DNA of 64,000 nucleotides from Trueperella bernardiae (GTDB taxonomy: Bacteria; Actinomycetota; Actinomycetes; Actinomycetales; Actinomycetaceae), in assembly GCF_001469025.1 (NCBI RefSeq), contig NZ_LNIZ01000008.1:1-64000 (forward strand). The letters are read 5' to 3'. A program made the position numbers and the translations under genes. Each line of letters begins with the position of its first letter. Within the stretch, counting starts at the first letter, position 1. This document shows, one piece after another, positions 1 through 9,153 of this stretch. The notes below the pieces were generated by a model. It was not told where the DNA came from. It ran no database searches and was given only the letters and a program-made list of their open reading frames with translations.

Positions 1-269
1 ATCTGGTGGCGATTGCGGCTGATGGTTCGATGTATGCCTACGCCGGTGCCGCCGACGGTGGTGTGTATGGCGCGGGCAAGATCGGTCACGGCTGGGATTC
101 CTTCGTCCAGGCCACCATCCCCGGTGACGTGGATGGGGACGGCAGGCTTGACCTGGTCGGTATCCGCGAGGATGGTGCCATGTTCGCCTACAAGAACCAG
201 GCCAACGGCTGGTGGGGCACTGCCCGCCAGGTCGGTCATGGCTGGCAGACGATGATCGCCATTAGCTAG
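1..269 (+). CDS. C-terminal end of a secreted FG-GAP/VCBS-repeat protein (partial)
   Basis: The reading frame is open from the window edge, so the 5' part lies outside. The visible ~88 residues carry two FG-GAP-like blades, each with a KIGHGW or QVGHGW motif, and a calcium-binding-type DVDGDGRLDLVG loop. They match the last residues of the large nuclease at 39241-42831 almost residue for residue (ending MIAIS versus MVAIS). The protein therefore ends in the same C-terminal domain, probably used for surface retention or ligand binding. The N-terminal catalytic part cannot be seen, so its activity is unknown. A strong hairpin terminator follows the stop. Confidence 0.8.
   Translation, partial: LVAIAADGSMYAYAGAADGGVYGAGKIGHGWDSFVQATIPGDVDGDGRLDLVGIREDGAMFAYKNQANGWWGTARQVGHGWQTMIAIS
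1..269. repeat. Duplicated FG-GAP coding block, copy 1 (inverted relative to 39241-39509)
   Basis: Positions 1-269 align without gaps to the reverse complement of 39509-39241. I count about 17 mismatches by eye (~94% identity), most of them silent. The first 46 bases are identical, so the similarity probably continues outside the window. It is a candidate substrate for gene conversion or inversion of the ~39 kb between the copies. Confidence 0.85.
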
Positions 270-315
270 ACACGGTGGGTGGTAGCCTAGGCTGCCACCT
301 ACCGGCACGCCGGCC

Positions 316-356
316 TATCAGTGCGGGCCCCGGAATCTCCGGGGCCCGCACTGATA
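316..356 (+). terminator. Perfect 19-bp hairpin after the FG-GAP gene
   Basis: The arms 316-334 and 338-356 are perfect reverse complements around a 3-nt loop (ATC), with a GGGCCCCGGA core. A short T run follows. The ATP-grasp gene converges from the other side, so the hairpin probably ends transcription from the left. The nuclease gene that shares this C-terminus is followed by a hairpin with the same core at 39154-39188. Confidence 0.75.
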
Positions 357-411
357 GTTTGAGAACCCTGCCAATCGCCACTAGGAGCCAGACACCGCTC
401 TTATGATGTTT

Positions 412-1749
412 TTATAGTCGGTATGGGTCAGGTTGTCGATAATAAGCACGCATCCGCCGGTAGTGATTGATCGAATTGCCAAGCACATAAACATAACGCC
501 CCAGACTACGATCAGCGCGATATAGCAACGGGTTGACCGCACGACGTTGCCTTTTGACCTGCCGGACACGCTTGAGCAGCTGTGGATCGGTTACATAACA
601 AGAATTGGCAAGACATGAAGGCACCAAGCAAAACAGTCCCAGCTCGCTATTGGTTTGATAGGCCTTTGATCGCGCCGGCACTGAATAGGCCGCACCTTCT
701 CCAGATCGCGCTCCATTTCCAGATCGGCCCTCTCGGGGCTCTTCCTCCGCTGTCAAATCATTGCTTAGATCGGCCAATAGCGCTGCGGCGAGGTCCACAC
801 CGGCAAGCTTCATATAGTAATGGCCGCGCCCGATCCGGGGATTGAGATCAAGCCAATACGTCTTGCCGTTACGCGGGTCAATCTTGACATCCATGGAGAA
901 GTATCCGCGAATTCCCACCGCTGTCACGATTCGCGTGGCTTGCTCGATCAGCTTAGGATGATGCTCTGTCAAAACGATTCCCGCATTGCCGATATATTCT
1001 GGCTGGTGTAGCCCTAGGATTAGGCGCCCGCTGCCGCATGCGGTGACCTGCCCTTGGCGATTGACATAGCCGTTGACCAGCCATTGCGTCGTGTCATCGC
1101 CGGGGATAAACTCCTGGATAATCACCCGCACTTCCACCCCATTGGTGCGAAGTATTTCGCAAGCCTTTAGCGCTTCACTCCGAGTTTTCCATAGTTCGAC
1201 CTTGCGTAACCCCCGACCCCAGTTCTGCGCCAAATCGGCTCCACTTTCGGGTTTGACAACAGCGGGAAAACACACCTCGTCCAGCTCTGGCCACTGCTGA
1301 GCGCTGAGGTCGACCACAACTCGTTTTGGGGCATTGAGTCCCATATCGGTCAATAGTTCAGCCATTGCCCCCTTAGAATTTGCTCGTTGCACTGCGCCCA
1401 GCGGCGAGTAGGGCAAGAACCAATTGGCCCCAAAATGTTCGCGATTGCGAGCCACGAATTCGACATGCTCATCAGCGTTAACGAGCAAAATAAGCGTGCA
1501 CCCAACAAACTCGCATTCGAGATCCGCTAAGGCCGCCAGGAAACGCTCGTCATCGTCAAAGGTGCCGCGCTCAAAGAGGCGAACATCAAGGATGCGCGAG
1601 TCATTAATCGGGCCACGTGGAGCGGTGGTGAGTACAACCGACTTATACCCGCCTGCTTCATGAAAGATGCGCGCAAAACTGTAGGCTCCTACATCGTAGC
1701 CAACAATTACGGGCACAATTGCTCTGCCAGCCCTACTTTTCTTGTTCAT
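412..1749 (-). CDS. ATP-grasp ligase, D-aspartate ligase (Asl)-like, peptidoglycan cross-bridge
   Basis: This 445-residue protein has an N-terminal segment (PVIVGYDVGAYSFARIFHEA) recalled from the Asl/D-aspartate ligase group of ATP-grasp enzymes. The ATP-grasp part spans about residues 115-330, with a FPAVVKPESG nucleotide-binding strand and a metal-binding YWLDLNPRIGRG motif. Asl enzymes use ATP to join D-Asp to the lysine side chain of the peptidoglycan precursor. The start has a GAGGGAAGG Shine-Dalgarno and lies 12 bp after the MurJ stop, so the two are one operon, with a FemABX gene divergent from them. The identity of the amino acid added is inferred. Codon use is AT-richer than in the rest of the window. 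Confidence 0.75.
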   Translation of the reverse strand: MNKKSRAGRAIVPVIVGYDVGAYSFARIFHEAGGYKSVVLTTAPRGPINDSRILDVRLFERGTFDDDERFLAALADLECEFVGCTLILLVNADEHVEFVARNREHFGANWFLPYSPLGAVQRANSKGAMAELLTDMGLNAPKRVVVDLSAQQWPELDEVCFPAVVKPESGADLAQNWGRGLRKVELWKTRSEALKACEILRTNGVEVRVIIQEFIPGDDTTQWLVNGYVNRQGQVTACGSGRLILGLHQPEYIGNAGIVLTEHHPKLIEQATRIVTAVGIRGYFSMDVKIDPRNGKTYWLDLNPRIGRGHYYMKLAGVDLAAALLADLSNDLTAEEEPREGRSGNGARSGEGAAYSVPARSKAYQTNSELGLFCLVPSCLANSCYVTDPQLLKRVRQVKRQRRAVNPLLYRADRSLGRYVYVLGNSINHYRRMRAYYRQPDPYRL

Positions 1750-1761
1750 CTGCGCCTTCCC

Positions 1762-3477
1762 TCACCGTGCCAACTTCGCACGCACAGAGCCAATGAGTCG
1801 TGAAAAAGCCTCAATTTCAGGCATCTTCGCCAGCATCATTCCGCCAACGTAGCATCCCACCATCACCGGGCCGACCACAACAATTCTCAATACTGCCCCA
1901 GCAACTGTAATCGGCGCGTAGAGGGGACCAAAAAGTAGCAAAAGGGCAAAGCCCACACCGATCGTCACGAGGGTAATCACTGCGAGTTTCGCGATAGCGC
2001 CAACCACGCGATCTTTCTCAAGTCCCCCGTAACGGCGCGCCAGGCAAGTAAACATGACAACGGCAGCGGCGGTATTGGTCAAGCTCATAACCAAACCGAT
2101 TCCGATCACTGTCCACTGCGGGGGAAGCCAGCCACACAGCAGATAGCCGATCATGCCACATACTTGGAATGGCAGATTTATCCAAAAGGCGCCGCGCGTA
2201 TCACCAAAGGCGTAGTAGACACGATCCAATGTAGTAACGATGCCGATCGATACCAAACCTATGCACATGGCTGTCAGGACGCGCGCCAACGTCACGCTTT
2301 CCTCAGCACTGACGGTAAAGGAGAAAATGCGCATCACTGGCACAGATAACACGATAAGCCCAGCTGCGCTAAGGAAAGTCAGCGTAGAGATTGCCCGGAT
2401 AGCCAGCGATGCATAGGCGGAAATGGAGTGCAAGTCGGCATCTGCAGCGGCTTTGGCTAGCCGGGTGAATATCGCTGTTGCGATGGAGACAGTGATGAGC
2501 GAAGTAGGGATGGAATAGACCGAATAGGCTGCCGTGTAGATAGCATTTCCGGCTACGGACTGAAGAGCGATACCTGCGTCTTCAGCGCGCTGAGTGGCAC
2601 CGGCAGCCACATTGGACAGCACCAGGGTTGGCACGATGCCGGTCACCATCATCAGTAGCATCCACCACGACGCCCGCCCGGCTTCACCCAAGCCGGAATT
2701 GCGCCATGCGAAGTCAGGACGAAAACGAATTCCGAGCGCGCGTAGCGGCACCACTAATATCAGCGCTTGAAGCGCGATTCCTAGGGTGGAAAAGCCGCCG
2801 ATCATGGCAACGCGGCCCGCAGACCACCGGCTAATATCGGTCACATCAGCTGGCACCGCCGCACCGAAAGTAGCTAACACCACCAGGAATCCACCGATTG
2901 CCACCACATTGTTTAGCGCCGGCGCCCACATATATGGGCCGAAGTTCTCCCGCGCGTTGAGAATCTGCCCCAACACTGTGTACATGCCATAGAAGAAAAC
3001 CTGCGGTAAGCACCAGTAGGCGAAGGCAACCGTTAGCCGGTACCAGTCGTCCTGCATTGTCGCCGCAAAGCCCTTGACGATCAGCGGTGCACTTAGAGTG
3101 ATAAGCGCGGTCGCTATCCCCAAAGTGACGATTGCCACCGTCAGGAGTTTATTGATGAACGCTATCCCGCCATCGGTTGACCGCTTTGTTGCCCGCACGA
3201 TAGCTGGCACTAGAACCGCGTTGACCAGTCCGCCTACGACGACCATGTAAATGAGATTGGGCAGCTTGTTGGCGATATCAAAACCGTTGGCCGCCGGCGC
3301 GGAGATGCCCACTACAGCTCCGAGCAGGATGGGCGAACGCACCAGGCCGAGCACCCGCGAGACGAGGGTGCCGGCAAACATAATCGCCGAGCTACGCGCC
3401 AGGTTGGGGCTAGCGGCACCCTGGGTAGACTCAACACGCCCGGATTGCTCGGTTCGTTCTTCCGACGCCGCAGGCAT
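1762..3477 (-). CDS. murJ: Lipid II flippase MurJ (MviN family)
   Basis: This polytopic membrane protein has about 14 predicted segments and begins its core with SSAIMFAGTLVSRVLGLVRS, the typical MviN/MurJ opening. It moves lipid II across the membrane for peptidoglycan assembly. The frame is open up to 3627, but that would overlap the divergent FemABX gene. The ATG at 3477 has a GAGGGAGGG Shine-Dalgarno and gives 571 residues with a 25-residue hydrophilic leader. The ATG at 3546 is possible but has no ribosome site. It is first in an operon with the ATP-grasp ligase. Confidence 0.87.
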   Translation of the reverse strand: MPAASEERTEQSGRVESTQGAASPNLARSSAIMFAGTLVSRVLGLVRSPILLGAVVGISAPAANGFDIANKLPNLIYMVVVGGLVNAVLVPAIVRATKRSTDGGIAFINKLLTVAIVTLGIATALITLSAPLIVKGFAATMQDDWYRLTVAFAYWCLPQVFFYGMYTVLGQILNARENFGPYMWAPALNNVVAIGGFLVVLATFGAAVPADVTDISRWSAGRVAMIGGFSTLGIALQALILVVPLRALGIRFRPDFAWRNSGLGEAGRASWWMLLMMVTGIVPTLVLSNVAAGATQRAEDAGIALQSVAGNAIYTAAYSVYSIPTSLITVSIATAIFTRLAKAAADADLHSISAYASLAIRAISTLTFLSAAGLIVLSVPVMRIFSFTVSAEESVTLARVLTAMCIGLVSIGIVTTLDRVYYAFGDTRGAFWINLPFQVCGMIGYLLCGWLPPQWTVIGIGLVMSLTNTAAAVVMFTCLARRYGGLEKDRVVGAIAKLAVITLVTIGVGFALLLLFGPLYAPITVAGAVLRIVVVGPVMVGCYVGGMMLAKMPEIEAFSRLIGSVRAKLAR

Positions 3478-3592
3478 CCCTCCCTCAGTGCTTGGGCGAA
3501 ATGGAAGTCGGCGATGGCGGGGCCTGTCGCTATATCTCAATGGCATGTGACGATTGTAGCGAAGGCATACGAGGTCAACTAGACTCGGCCTC

Positions 3593-4855
3593 ATGACACT
3601 AGTACTTGAGGAAGTCTCACTTTCCACCTACGAGCGTTTCATAGCCGATCATCATCCCCGAGTGTTTCTTCCCCAAACACCGGAGTACGTGCGTTCCCGG
3701 CAAGCAAAAGATAGCCGTATCGAGACGGTGGCTTTGCGTACTGCGACCGGGCAAATCCGTGGTGTTGCGGCTATCTATTTTCAACCGTGGCGGCGAGTGT
3801 TCTACCGCGCCCATGTGACCTATGGCCCGCTCCTGGACACGAATGACGACCCGCAGCTATTAGGTCAGTTCGCCGCGCAGCTCGAAGCCTATGTCAAGCG
3901 GGATAAGCGCGTGCTCTCGTTGCGAATTAACCCACTCATTGCCCGCGCTTTCTATCGCGATATTGAGCTAGTGGAAGAAAACCCGCATGCCAAGGCCGCC
4001 GATGAAGTGTTAAAGAGCGCCGGTTTTACGCGGATTACTGAGGAGTTTTACCAACGTTCTGATGTGCAGATTCGTTTTATCTACACCAAGGACATCGCAC
4101 ACTTAGACTTTGAAGAGGCTTTAGCGAGCCTGGCTAAGGGGTTGCGCCGGCGCTTTCGGGCTCCTGCCCGCTATGGGATCGAGGTTCGTTTCGTTGGCCC
4201 AGAACAATTCGGGGACTTTCTCTCCCTCTATGAACTTACCGCTGAACGCAATGATATGAGCGCATTGTCTGGATCGTCTATCACCCTCTATAAGGATTTG
4301 ATGGAAGAGTTCGATTCAGATCATTCGGTGTTGTGTATTGCCTACTATTCCCCACAGCGTCACCGCGACCATATTGACCAAGAGCTTGCCGAGATTCAGG
4401 CCCGTCAACGCGAGGTCAGCGCCCGGAAAGAAACCAAAGCACAGCTACGCGAACTGGCTGACCTGGCCACACGTACAGCAGGATTGGAAACCCAGCGTGA
4501 ACTTGCCGCCCAGTTCGAGCAACTCGCTGGTCACAGCGGCGATGTGCCGGTTAATTCCGCACTCGGCTACGCTATTGGCGATGAATTGCTCTTGTTGTTG
4601 GGCGCAATGAACAAGGAATACCACCCTGTCTTGCGCGACTATCCGGTCGAAGCAGCGTTGTTTAAGTGGGCAGTCGAGCACAATATCGCTACCTACAATA
4701 CTTTTGGAATATCGGGCGTCTTTGATGAAAGCGCCCCCGATGCCAACATTCTCCGTTTCAAGCAGTGGCTGAACGGCAACGTCGAGGAATTCATCGGCTC
4801 CTACGAAAAGGTATTGCACCGCAATATGGGCAAATTGGCTGGAGTGGAAGTGTAA
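3593..4855 (+). CDS. FemABX-family lipid II aminoacyltransferase
   Basis: The 420-residue length is typical of FemA/FemX. It has two GNAT-like lobes: an N-terminal part with HHPRVFLPQTPEYVRSR, and a C-terminal part with SALGYAIGDELLLLLGAMNK and LRDYPVEAALFKWAVE. Between them, about residues 262-315, is a charged helical insertion (QELAEIQARQREVSARK) that should form the coiled-coil arm seen in FemA. These enzymes transfer amino acids from aminoacyl-tRNA to the lipid II stem peptide. It is divergent from murJ-asl by about 115 bp, so the three probably make and export cross-bridged lipid II. AT-rich codon use matches its neighbours. Confidence 0.85.
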   Translation: MTLVLEEVSLSTYERFIADHHPRVFLPQTPEYVRSRQAKDSRIETVALRTATGQIRGVAAIYFQPWRRVFYRAHVTYGPLLDTNDDPQLLGQFAAQLEAYVKRDKRVLSLRINPLIARAFYRDIELVEENPHAKAADEVLKSAGFTRITEEFYQRSDVQIRFIYTKDIAHLDFEEALASLAKGLRRRFRAPARYGIEVRFVGPEQFGDFLSLYELTAERNDMSALSGSSITLYKDLMEEFDSDHSVLCIAYYSPQRHRDHIDQELAEIQARQREVSARKETKAQLRELADLATRTAGLETQRELAAQFEQLAGHSGDVPVNSALGYAIGDELLLLLGAMNKEYHPVLRDYPVEAALFKWAVEHNIATYNTFGISGVFDESAPDANILRFKQWLNGNVEEFIGSYEKVLHRNMGKLAGVEV

Positions 4856-4932
4856 AGCAAATCGATTGGTGAGATTAGCCTAATAATCTCAATTCTCTTC
4901 CCTCTGACGGGCACACTTGACACACTGGGGGT

Positions 4933-5883
4933 ATGAGCATTTCTACCTCGAAATTGTCTGTCATTGGCGCTGGTTCGGTTGGAACCGCCCTCGCGTATGC
5001 TGCGATGATCCGTGGTTCGGCCAAGATCGTCGCCCTCCAGGATCTTAATGAAGCCAAGGTGGAAGCCGAGGTCCTCGACCTCGCCCACGGTACCCAGTTC
5101 ATGCAGTCCTCTTCGATTATCGGCGGCGCGTCGCAGGACGTGACGGCGGATTCCGACGTCGTGGTCATCACCGCGGGCGCGAAGCAGAACCCGGGGCAGA
5201 CGCGCCTGGACCTGGCCGCGAAGAACGTCTCCATCCTGGAGTCGATGTTGCCGGGCCTGGTGGAGCGCTCCCCGAACGCGGTGTTCATCCTGGTGACGAA
5301 CCCGGTGGACGTGCTGACCTACGTGGCCACGAAGATCACGGGCCTGCCGTCGGGTCGCGTGTTCGGCTCGGGCACGGTGCTTGATTCCTCGCGTCTGCGC
5401 TGGCTGCTCGGTCAGCGGCTTGGCGTGTCGGCACGCTCGGTGCACTCGATGATTATTGGCGAGCACGGAGATTCGGAGTTCGCGATGTGGTCCACGGCCA
5501 CGGTCGGCCAGATCCCACTGCACGACATCATGACCCCCGAAGGCGCACCCTTCACCCCGGCCCAGCTGGACGAGATCGAGCACGAGGTCCGCAGCGCGGC
5601 CTACAAGATCATCGAGGGTAAGGGTGCCACGAACTACGCTATCGGCGTCTCCGGTGCGCGCATCGTGGAGGCCGTGCTCGGCAACCAGAAGGCCGTGCTC
5701 CCGGTGAGCTCGCCCCTGCACGGAATTGACGGCGCGTCCGACGTGGCACTGTCGGTACCGTCGATCGTGGGCAGTACGGGCGTGGAGCGGGCGCTCCCGC
5801 TGTCGCTCAACGACGCCGAGGCGGCCCGCCTGACGTCCTCGATCGAGGCCCTGCGGCAGACCATCAAGGTGGTCGGCTACTAG
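4933..5883 (+). CDS. ldh: L-lactate dehydrogenase
   Basis: This 316-residue NAD-dependent enzyme reduces pyruvate to L-lactate in fermentation. Visible motifs are the Rossmann GAGSVGTALAYA, the substrate-loop arginine in GQTRLDLAAKN, TNPVDV, and the catalytic histidine in IIGEHGDSE. The GEHGDSE form and the active-site loop indicate LDH rather than malate dehydrogenase. Base composition returns to high GC within this gene. It is a single transcription unit closed by a clear terminator. Confidence 0.93.
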   Translation: MSISTSKLSVIGAGSVGTALAYAAMIRGSAKIVALQDLNEAKVEAEVLDLAHGTQFMQSSSIIGGASQDVTADSDVVVITAGAKQNPGQTRLDLAAKNVSILESMLPGLVERSPNAVFILVTNPVDVLTYVATKITGLPSGRVFGSGTVLDSSRLRWLLGQRLGVSARSVHSMIIGEHGDSEFAMWSTATVGQIPLHDIMTPEGAPFTPAQLDEIEHEVRSAAYKIIEGKGATNYAIGVSGARIVEAVLGNQKAVLPVSSPLHGIDGASDVALSVPSIVGSTGVERALPLSLNDAEAARLTSSIEALRQTIKVVGY

Positions 5884-5899
5884 AACGCCAACCTGTTAG

Positions 5900-5930
5900 C
5901 GGGCTCGCCGGGCGGCGAGCCCGTTTTCTT
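5900..5930 (+). terminator. Intrinsic terminator of ldh
   Basis: A 10-bp perfect stem (5900-5909 with 5914-5923, CGGGCTCGCC) has a GGGC loop and is followed by TTTTCTT, 16 bp after the ldh stop. Confidence 0.85.
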
Positions 5931-5976
5931 ATTCCTCGGCACGCCTCTCCGCGGCCCCATCTTGCCCAGGGCCAGG

Positions 5977-7560
5977 CTAGCTTTCCGGTGACGGCTGGCC
6001 GGCACGGTCGACGTCGTCGTGAATCGTCCGATAAAAGCCCATCATCGCCACCACCATGACAATCGCGAACGGCAAACCCATGATGACCGTGGCCGACTGC
6101 AAGGCCGGGATGCCGCCAACCACCAGCATGCCGATCGTGAGCACGCCGGTAGTGGCCGCCCAAAAGATCCGTAGCCACGGGCGGGCGTCCGTGCGCGGGG
6201 TGGGGAGGTCGCTGGAAAGGTTCGCCATGACCAGCGAGCCCGAGTCCGCCGACGTCACGTAGAACAAGAACGCCACCACCGTGGCGATCATCATGACCAC
6301 CCGGGCCGCCGGCATGCCCTCCAAGAGCGAGTAGAAGCCGAACTCGGGGACCTCGAGGGTGGCGTGGGCGAAGGCGAGGTCGTCGTCGTGAATGACGCGG
6401 TCAAGCGCGGCGTTGCCGAAAATCGAGATCCACACGGCCACGTACAGGAACGGGACGGTCAGGCAACCGATGATGAACTGGCGCAGCGTCCGCCCGCGCG
6501 AGATGCGCGCTAGGAACATGCCCACAAACGACGCCCACGCCACCCACCAGGCCCAGAAGAACAGCGTCCACGCCGCCTTCCATGCGTCGGCGTCCGAGAA
6601 CGCCATCGTGTCCAGGGTCATGCCCGGGAACATCGCCAACACGTCGCCTACGTTCATCACGATCGCGTTGAGGAGGAAGGACGTGCGCCCGCCGACCAGC
6701 ACCCAGACCACGGTAAGGATCGCGAGGAACACGTTGAGCTGGGACAAGATCTTGATCCCGCGCGCTACGCCCGACACCGCCGAGATCCCCGCCATCACCA
6801 CCGCCACCACGATGAGGGCCACCTGCGCCGGCAACCCCTTGCCAACGCCGAAAATGATCTCCAGCCCCACGTTGATTTGCACGACGCCGATGCCGAGCGT
6901 CGTCGCCACACCGAACACCGTGCCGAGGATCGCGGCGATGTCGACGACGTCACCCAACACCCCGTACACGCGCGGGCCGAACACCGGCTCAAGGGCCGAG
7001 CGGACAGCCAGGCGGCGGCCGTGGCGATAGGAGAAGTAGCCCAAGATCATGCCCATCAGTGCATACATCCCCCAGCCGGTCAGGCCGTAGTGGAAAATCG
7101 TCCACACGGGCGCCTGCTCGGCCGCCTCCAGCGACTGGGCGGCCACGCGCGGCGGGGCCATGTACTGGGCAATCGGCTCGGCCACCGAGAAAAAGATGAT
7201 GTCCGTGCCGATGCCCGCCGCGAACAGCATCGAGCCCCAGGCGAACGTGGAAAACTCCGGGCGGGAGTCGGACGGGCCGAGGCGGAGGTGGCCGTAACGA
7301 GAGAACGCCACCACCAGCACGAAAATGACCACCACCGTTGCCATGAGAATGTAGAACCAGCCAAACCACTGGCCGATCCACCCCGTGGCAGCCCCGAGCG
7401 CATCCGCCGCCGAACCGGTGTCCACAAACGCCCACGCCGCAATCGCCAAGATGATCGCCGCTGACCCGACGAAGACCGTGCGCTTTACACGCTGGGCCGG
7501 TGCGGGGTGTGCGGGTGCGGAGTGTGCCGGCTTGTCGCGGGTGGCACGCTGAGGCATCAT
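5977..7560 (-). CDS. BCCT-family glycine betaine/choline/carnitine transporter
   Basis: The 527 residues contain about 12 membrane segments. The family signature appears as GIGTDIIFFSVAEPIAQYM and the tryptophan-rich TM8 as WTLFFWAWWVAWASFVGMF. BCCT carriers import compatible solutes such as betaine or choline using sodium or proton gradients. The SVAEP form resembles the proton-coupled BetT branch, which is an inference. The N-terminus is a Pro/Ala-rich tail of about 25 residues. The ATG at 7560 has GAAGGAACGA upstream. It is monocistronic and convergent with ldh. Confidence 0.88.
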   Translation of the reverse strand: MMPQRATRDKPAHSAPAHPAPAQRVKRTVFVGSAAIILAIAAWAFVDTGSAADALGAATGWIGQWFGWFYILMATVVVIFVLVVAFSRYGHLRLGPSDSRPEFSTFAWGSMLFAAGIGTDIIFFSVAEPIAQYMAPPRVAAQSLEAAEQAPVWTIFHYGLTGWGMYALMGMILGYFSYRHGRRLAVRSALEPVFGPRVYGVLGDVVDIAAILGTVFGVATTLGIGVVQINVGLEIIFGVGKGLPAQVALIVVAVVMAGISAVSGVARGIKILSQLNVFLAILTVVWVLVGGRTSFLLNAIVMNVGDVLAMFPGMTLDTMAFSDADAWKAAWTLFFWAWWVAWASFVGMFLARISRGRTLRQFIIGCLTVPFLYVAVWISIFGNAALDRVIHDDDLAFAHATLEVPEFGFYSLLEGMPAARVVMMIATVVAFLFYVTSADSGSLVMANLSSDLPTPRTDARPWLRIFWAATTGVLTIGMLVVGGIPALQSATVIMGLPFAIVMVVAMMGFYRTIHDDVDRAGQPSPES

Positions 7561-7722
7561 TCGTTCCTTCGATCAAGGCGGCCGCGCGCGGGCATTGCGC
7601 GGGGCCGCAGACTCACTGCGTCGATTATGCCAAAGCCGGCCGCGGTGCGTTGCAGATCCATATTACCGGTCGAAAAACACAGGTGTTCCGTGCGAAAATA
7701 GGTCGAAAGCAAAGGAGTTCTC

Positions 7723-8169
7723 GTGACTGAACAAGTACCACTGACGCCGCAAGGCCCCGAAACGCTTGCGGGCAAGGGCCCCAAGGCCGCGAGCGGCCAA
7801 TCGGTTGGCGAACTCGTCGCAAAGATCACCGCCCAGTTCTCGGCGTTGGTACGCGACGAGATCCGCTACACCAAGTTGCAAGCCACCTCCAAGGTAAAGA
7901 AGCTCGGCATCGGGGGCGTGCTACTCGCCGTCGCCGGTGTGCTCGCCCTCTACATGCTCGGCACCCTGCTGCTAGCCGCAGGCTACGGACTGTCCACCGT
8001 TATGCCGCTGTGGGCGGCGTTCCTGGTGGTCTCCGGCGGGTTGCTCCTCATCATCCTCATCCTCGCGCTCATAGCCGTCTCGCGCTTCAAGGCGGCGAAC
8101 AAGCACACCGTGGACCCGAAGGGCGGCCTGGAGAAGGACATCGAAGCGGTGAAGAAGGGAATCCAATGA
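7723..8169 (+). CDS. Phage_holin_3_6-family membrane protein (cellular)
   Basis: This 148-residue protein has a soluble N-terminus with an amphipathic stretch (SVGELVAKITAQFSALVRDE), two strong membrane segments (about residues 65-85 and 95-118) and a basic tail. The pattern fits the actinobacterial 'putative actinobacterial holin-X' family, which is common in non-phage loci. The GTG start at 7723 has AAAGGAG at good spacing. It overlaps the next gene at ATGA, so the two are translationally coupled. Function is unknown; no lytic genes are near. Confidence 0.75.
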   Translation: MTEQVPLTPQGPETLAGKGPKAASGQSVGELVAKITAQFSALVRDEIRYTKLQATSKVKKLGIGGVLLAVAGVLALYMLGTLLLAAGYGLSTVMPLWAAFLVVSGGLLLIILILALIAVSRFKAANKHTVDPKGGLEKDIEAVKKGIQ

Positions 8170-8492
8170 CGAACGTGAGCCAGAAGAAGGCAGTTGACTA
8201 CGAAGCCCCCAAGGGCATCGAGGACACCCGCACCGCTGACGAGGTGGACGCGGACATGCAGCGCGTCCGCGAGGAGCTGACCGCCACCGTCAACGAACTG
8301 GCCGGCAAGCTCCACCCGGACAACCTCAAGGAAGAAGCCCGCGCCTACGCCGAAGAGCGCCTCAGCCAGGGCAAGGAGCAGGCCATGGGGTTGGTGGATG
8401 ACGCGAAGGCTGGCGACAAGAAGGCGCTGGCCATCATCGGCACCACGCTCGCCGTGGTCGCACTGTTCGTCATCCGCAAGATCATCAAGTAA
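8166..8492 (+). CDS. DUF3618-type membrane-anchored protein
   Basis: The 108 residues begin with a helical acidic domain (TADEVDADMQRVREELTATV, then NELAGKLHP), as in DUF3618. A long charged helix follows, and the C-terminus is a single hydrophobic anchor (ALAIIGTTLAVVALFVIRKI). The ATG at 8166 overlaps the stop of the holin-X gene by 4 bp. The pair is widespread in actinobacteria and is usually linked to the envelope, but its role is not established. A strong terminator follows. Confidence 0.75.
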   Translation: MTNVSQKKAVDYEAPKGIEDTRTADEVDADMQRVREELTATVNELAGKLHPDNLKEEARAYAEERLSQGKEQAMGLVDDAKAGDKKALAIIGTTLAVVALFVIRKIIK

Positions 8493-8515
8493 TCAGCATG
8501 CAAGCGTAGATATGA

Positions 8516-8549
8516 GTGTGGGGCGGCTTTCGGGCCGCCCCACACTTTT
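8516..8549. terminator. Bidirectional terminator between DUF3618 gene and bldC
   Basis: A 12-bp perfect stem (8516-8527 with 8534-8545) with loop TTTCGG is followed by TTTTGG. It sits between convergent genes and can serve both. Confidence 0.85.
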
Positions 8550-8555
8550 GGTTGT

Positions 8556-8744
8556 CTAGTTGTCTTCGGTCGCGGGTCTGCTTGCCCTCTCCATGACTTC
8601 CTTGCGCGGGAAGCGCCGGTGGCCCCCGAGCGTGCGGATCGACGGCAACTTGCCGCTGTCTGCCCAGCGCGCCACCGTCTTCGGGTCCACCCGGAACAGG
8701 GCCGCAACCTCCGCCGGGGTCATCAAGTCAGTGTCATAATCCAT
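8556..8744 (-). CDS. bldC: BldC-type MerR-like DNA-binding protein
   Basis: This 62-residue protein is essentially one winged-helix domain. MTPAEVAALFRVDPKTVARW and SIRTLGGHRRF match Streptomyces BldC very closely. BldC binds DNA as head-to-tail oligomers and controls development or stress genes in actinobacteria. The frame runs further upstream, but the ATG at 8744 has GAGGAAAAC just before it and gives the family's length. It is convergent with the DUF3618 gene. Confidence 0.88.
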   Translation of the reverse strand: MDYDTDLMTPAEVAALFRVDPKTVARWADSGKLPSIRTLGGHRRFPRKEVMERASRPATEDN

Positions 8745-9153
8745 TGTTTTCCTCGCAAATTGTGGGTTCCACCCACGTTGTGGTGAGCGATGTTCAGGTC
8801 CGCTCCCTCTCCTCTCCACCGCAGTCGAAGGAGCCCAGACAGATCGCAAAAACCTCTGCCCATCCTATTGCCGTAAACGCTCATCTCACAAGCGAAAACA
8901 CATTTACTCACAGCTTAAACCGCAGGTCAGGGCGTTATTGCGCCATTTATTGCACCTTTGGTGGCGCAGTTCGCAACGAGCCGAGCCGGCCGGGCGCCGT
9001 ACCATCGAGGGCGTATACCTCCGCACACACGTCACTTCACGTAGAGATTCCTACCCACTTCGGGGTAAAGTATGTGCCACGAACCATTATTGAGATAAAT
9101 CGGAGCCGCACGCGGTGCCTGCTCCAAGACGAGTTGAGGGGGGTCGAGCCAAT
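8745..9153. other. Intergenic region between bldC and the DUF3073 gene
   Basis: These 409 bp hold the divergent promoters of bldC and the DUF3073 gene. I see no coding sequence with a credible ribosome site. An imperfect hairpin with 7-bp arms (TGCGCCA / TGGCGCA, 8939-8968) lies in it. The segment is AT-richer than its surroundings. Confidence 0.5.

Noticed and set aside
7723-8169. Possible prophage remnant because of the holin-like protein
   Set aside because: No lysin, terminase, capsid or integrase genes are near. The holin-X/DUF3618 pair is a normal chromosomal pair in actinobacteria.
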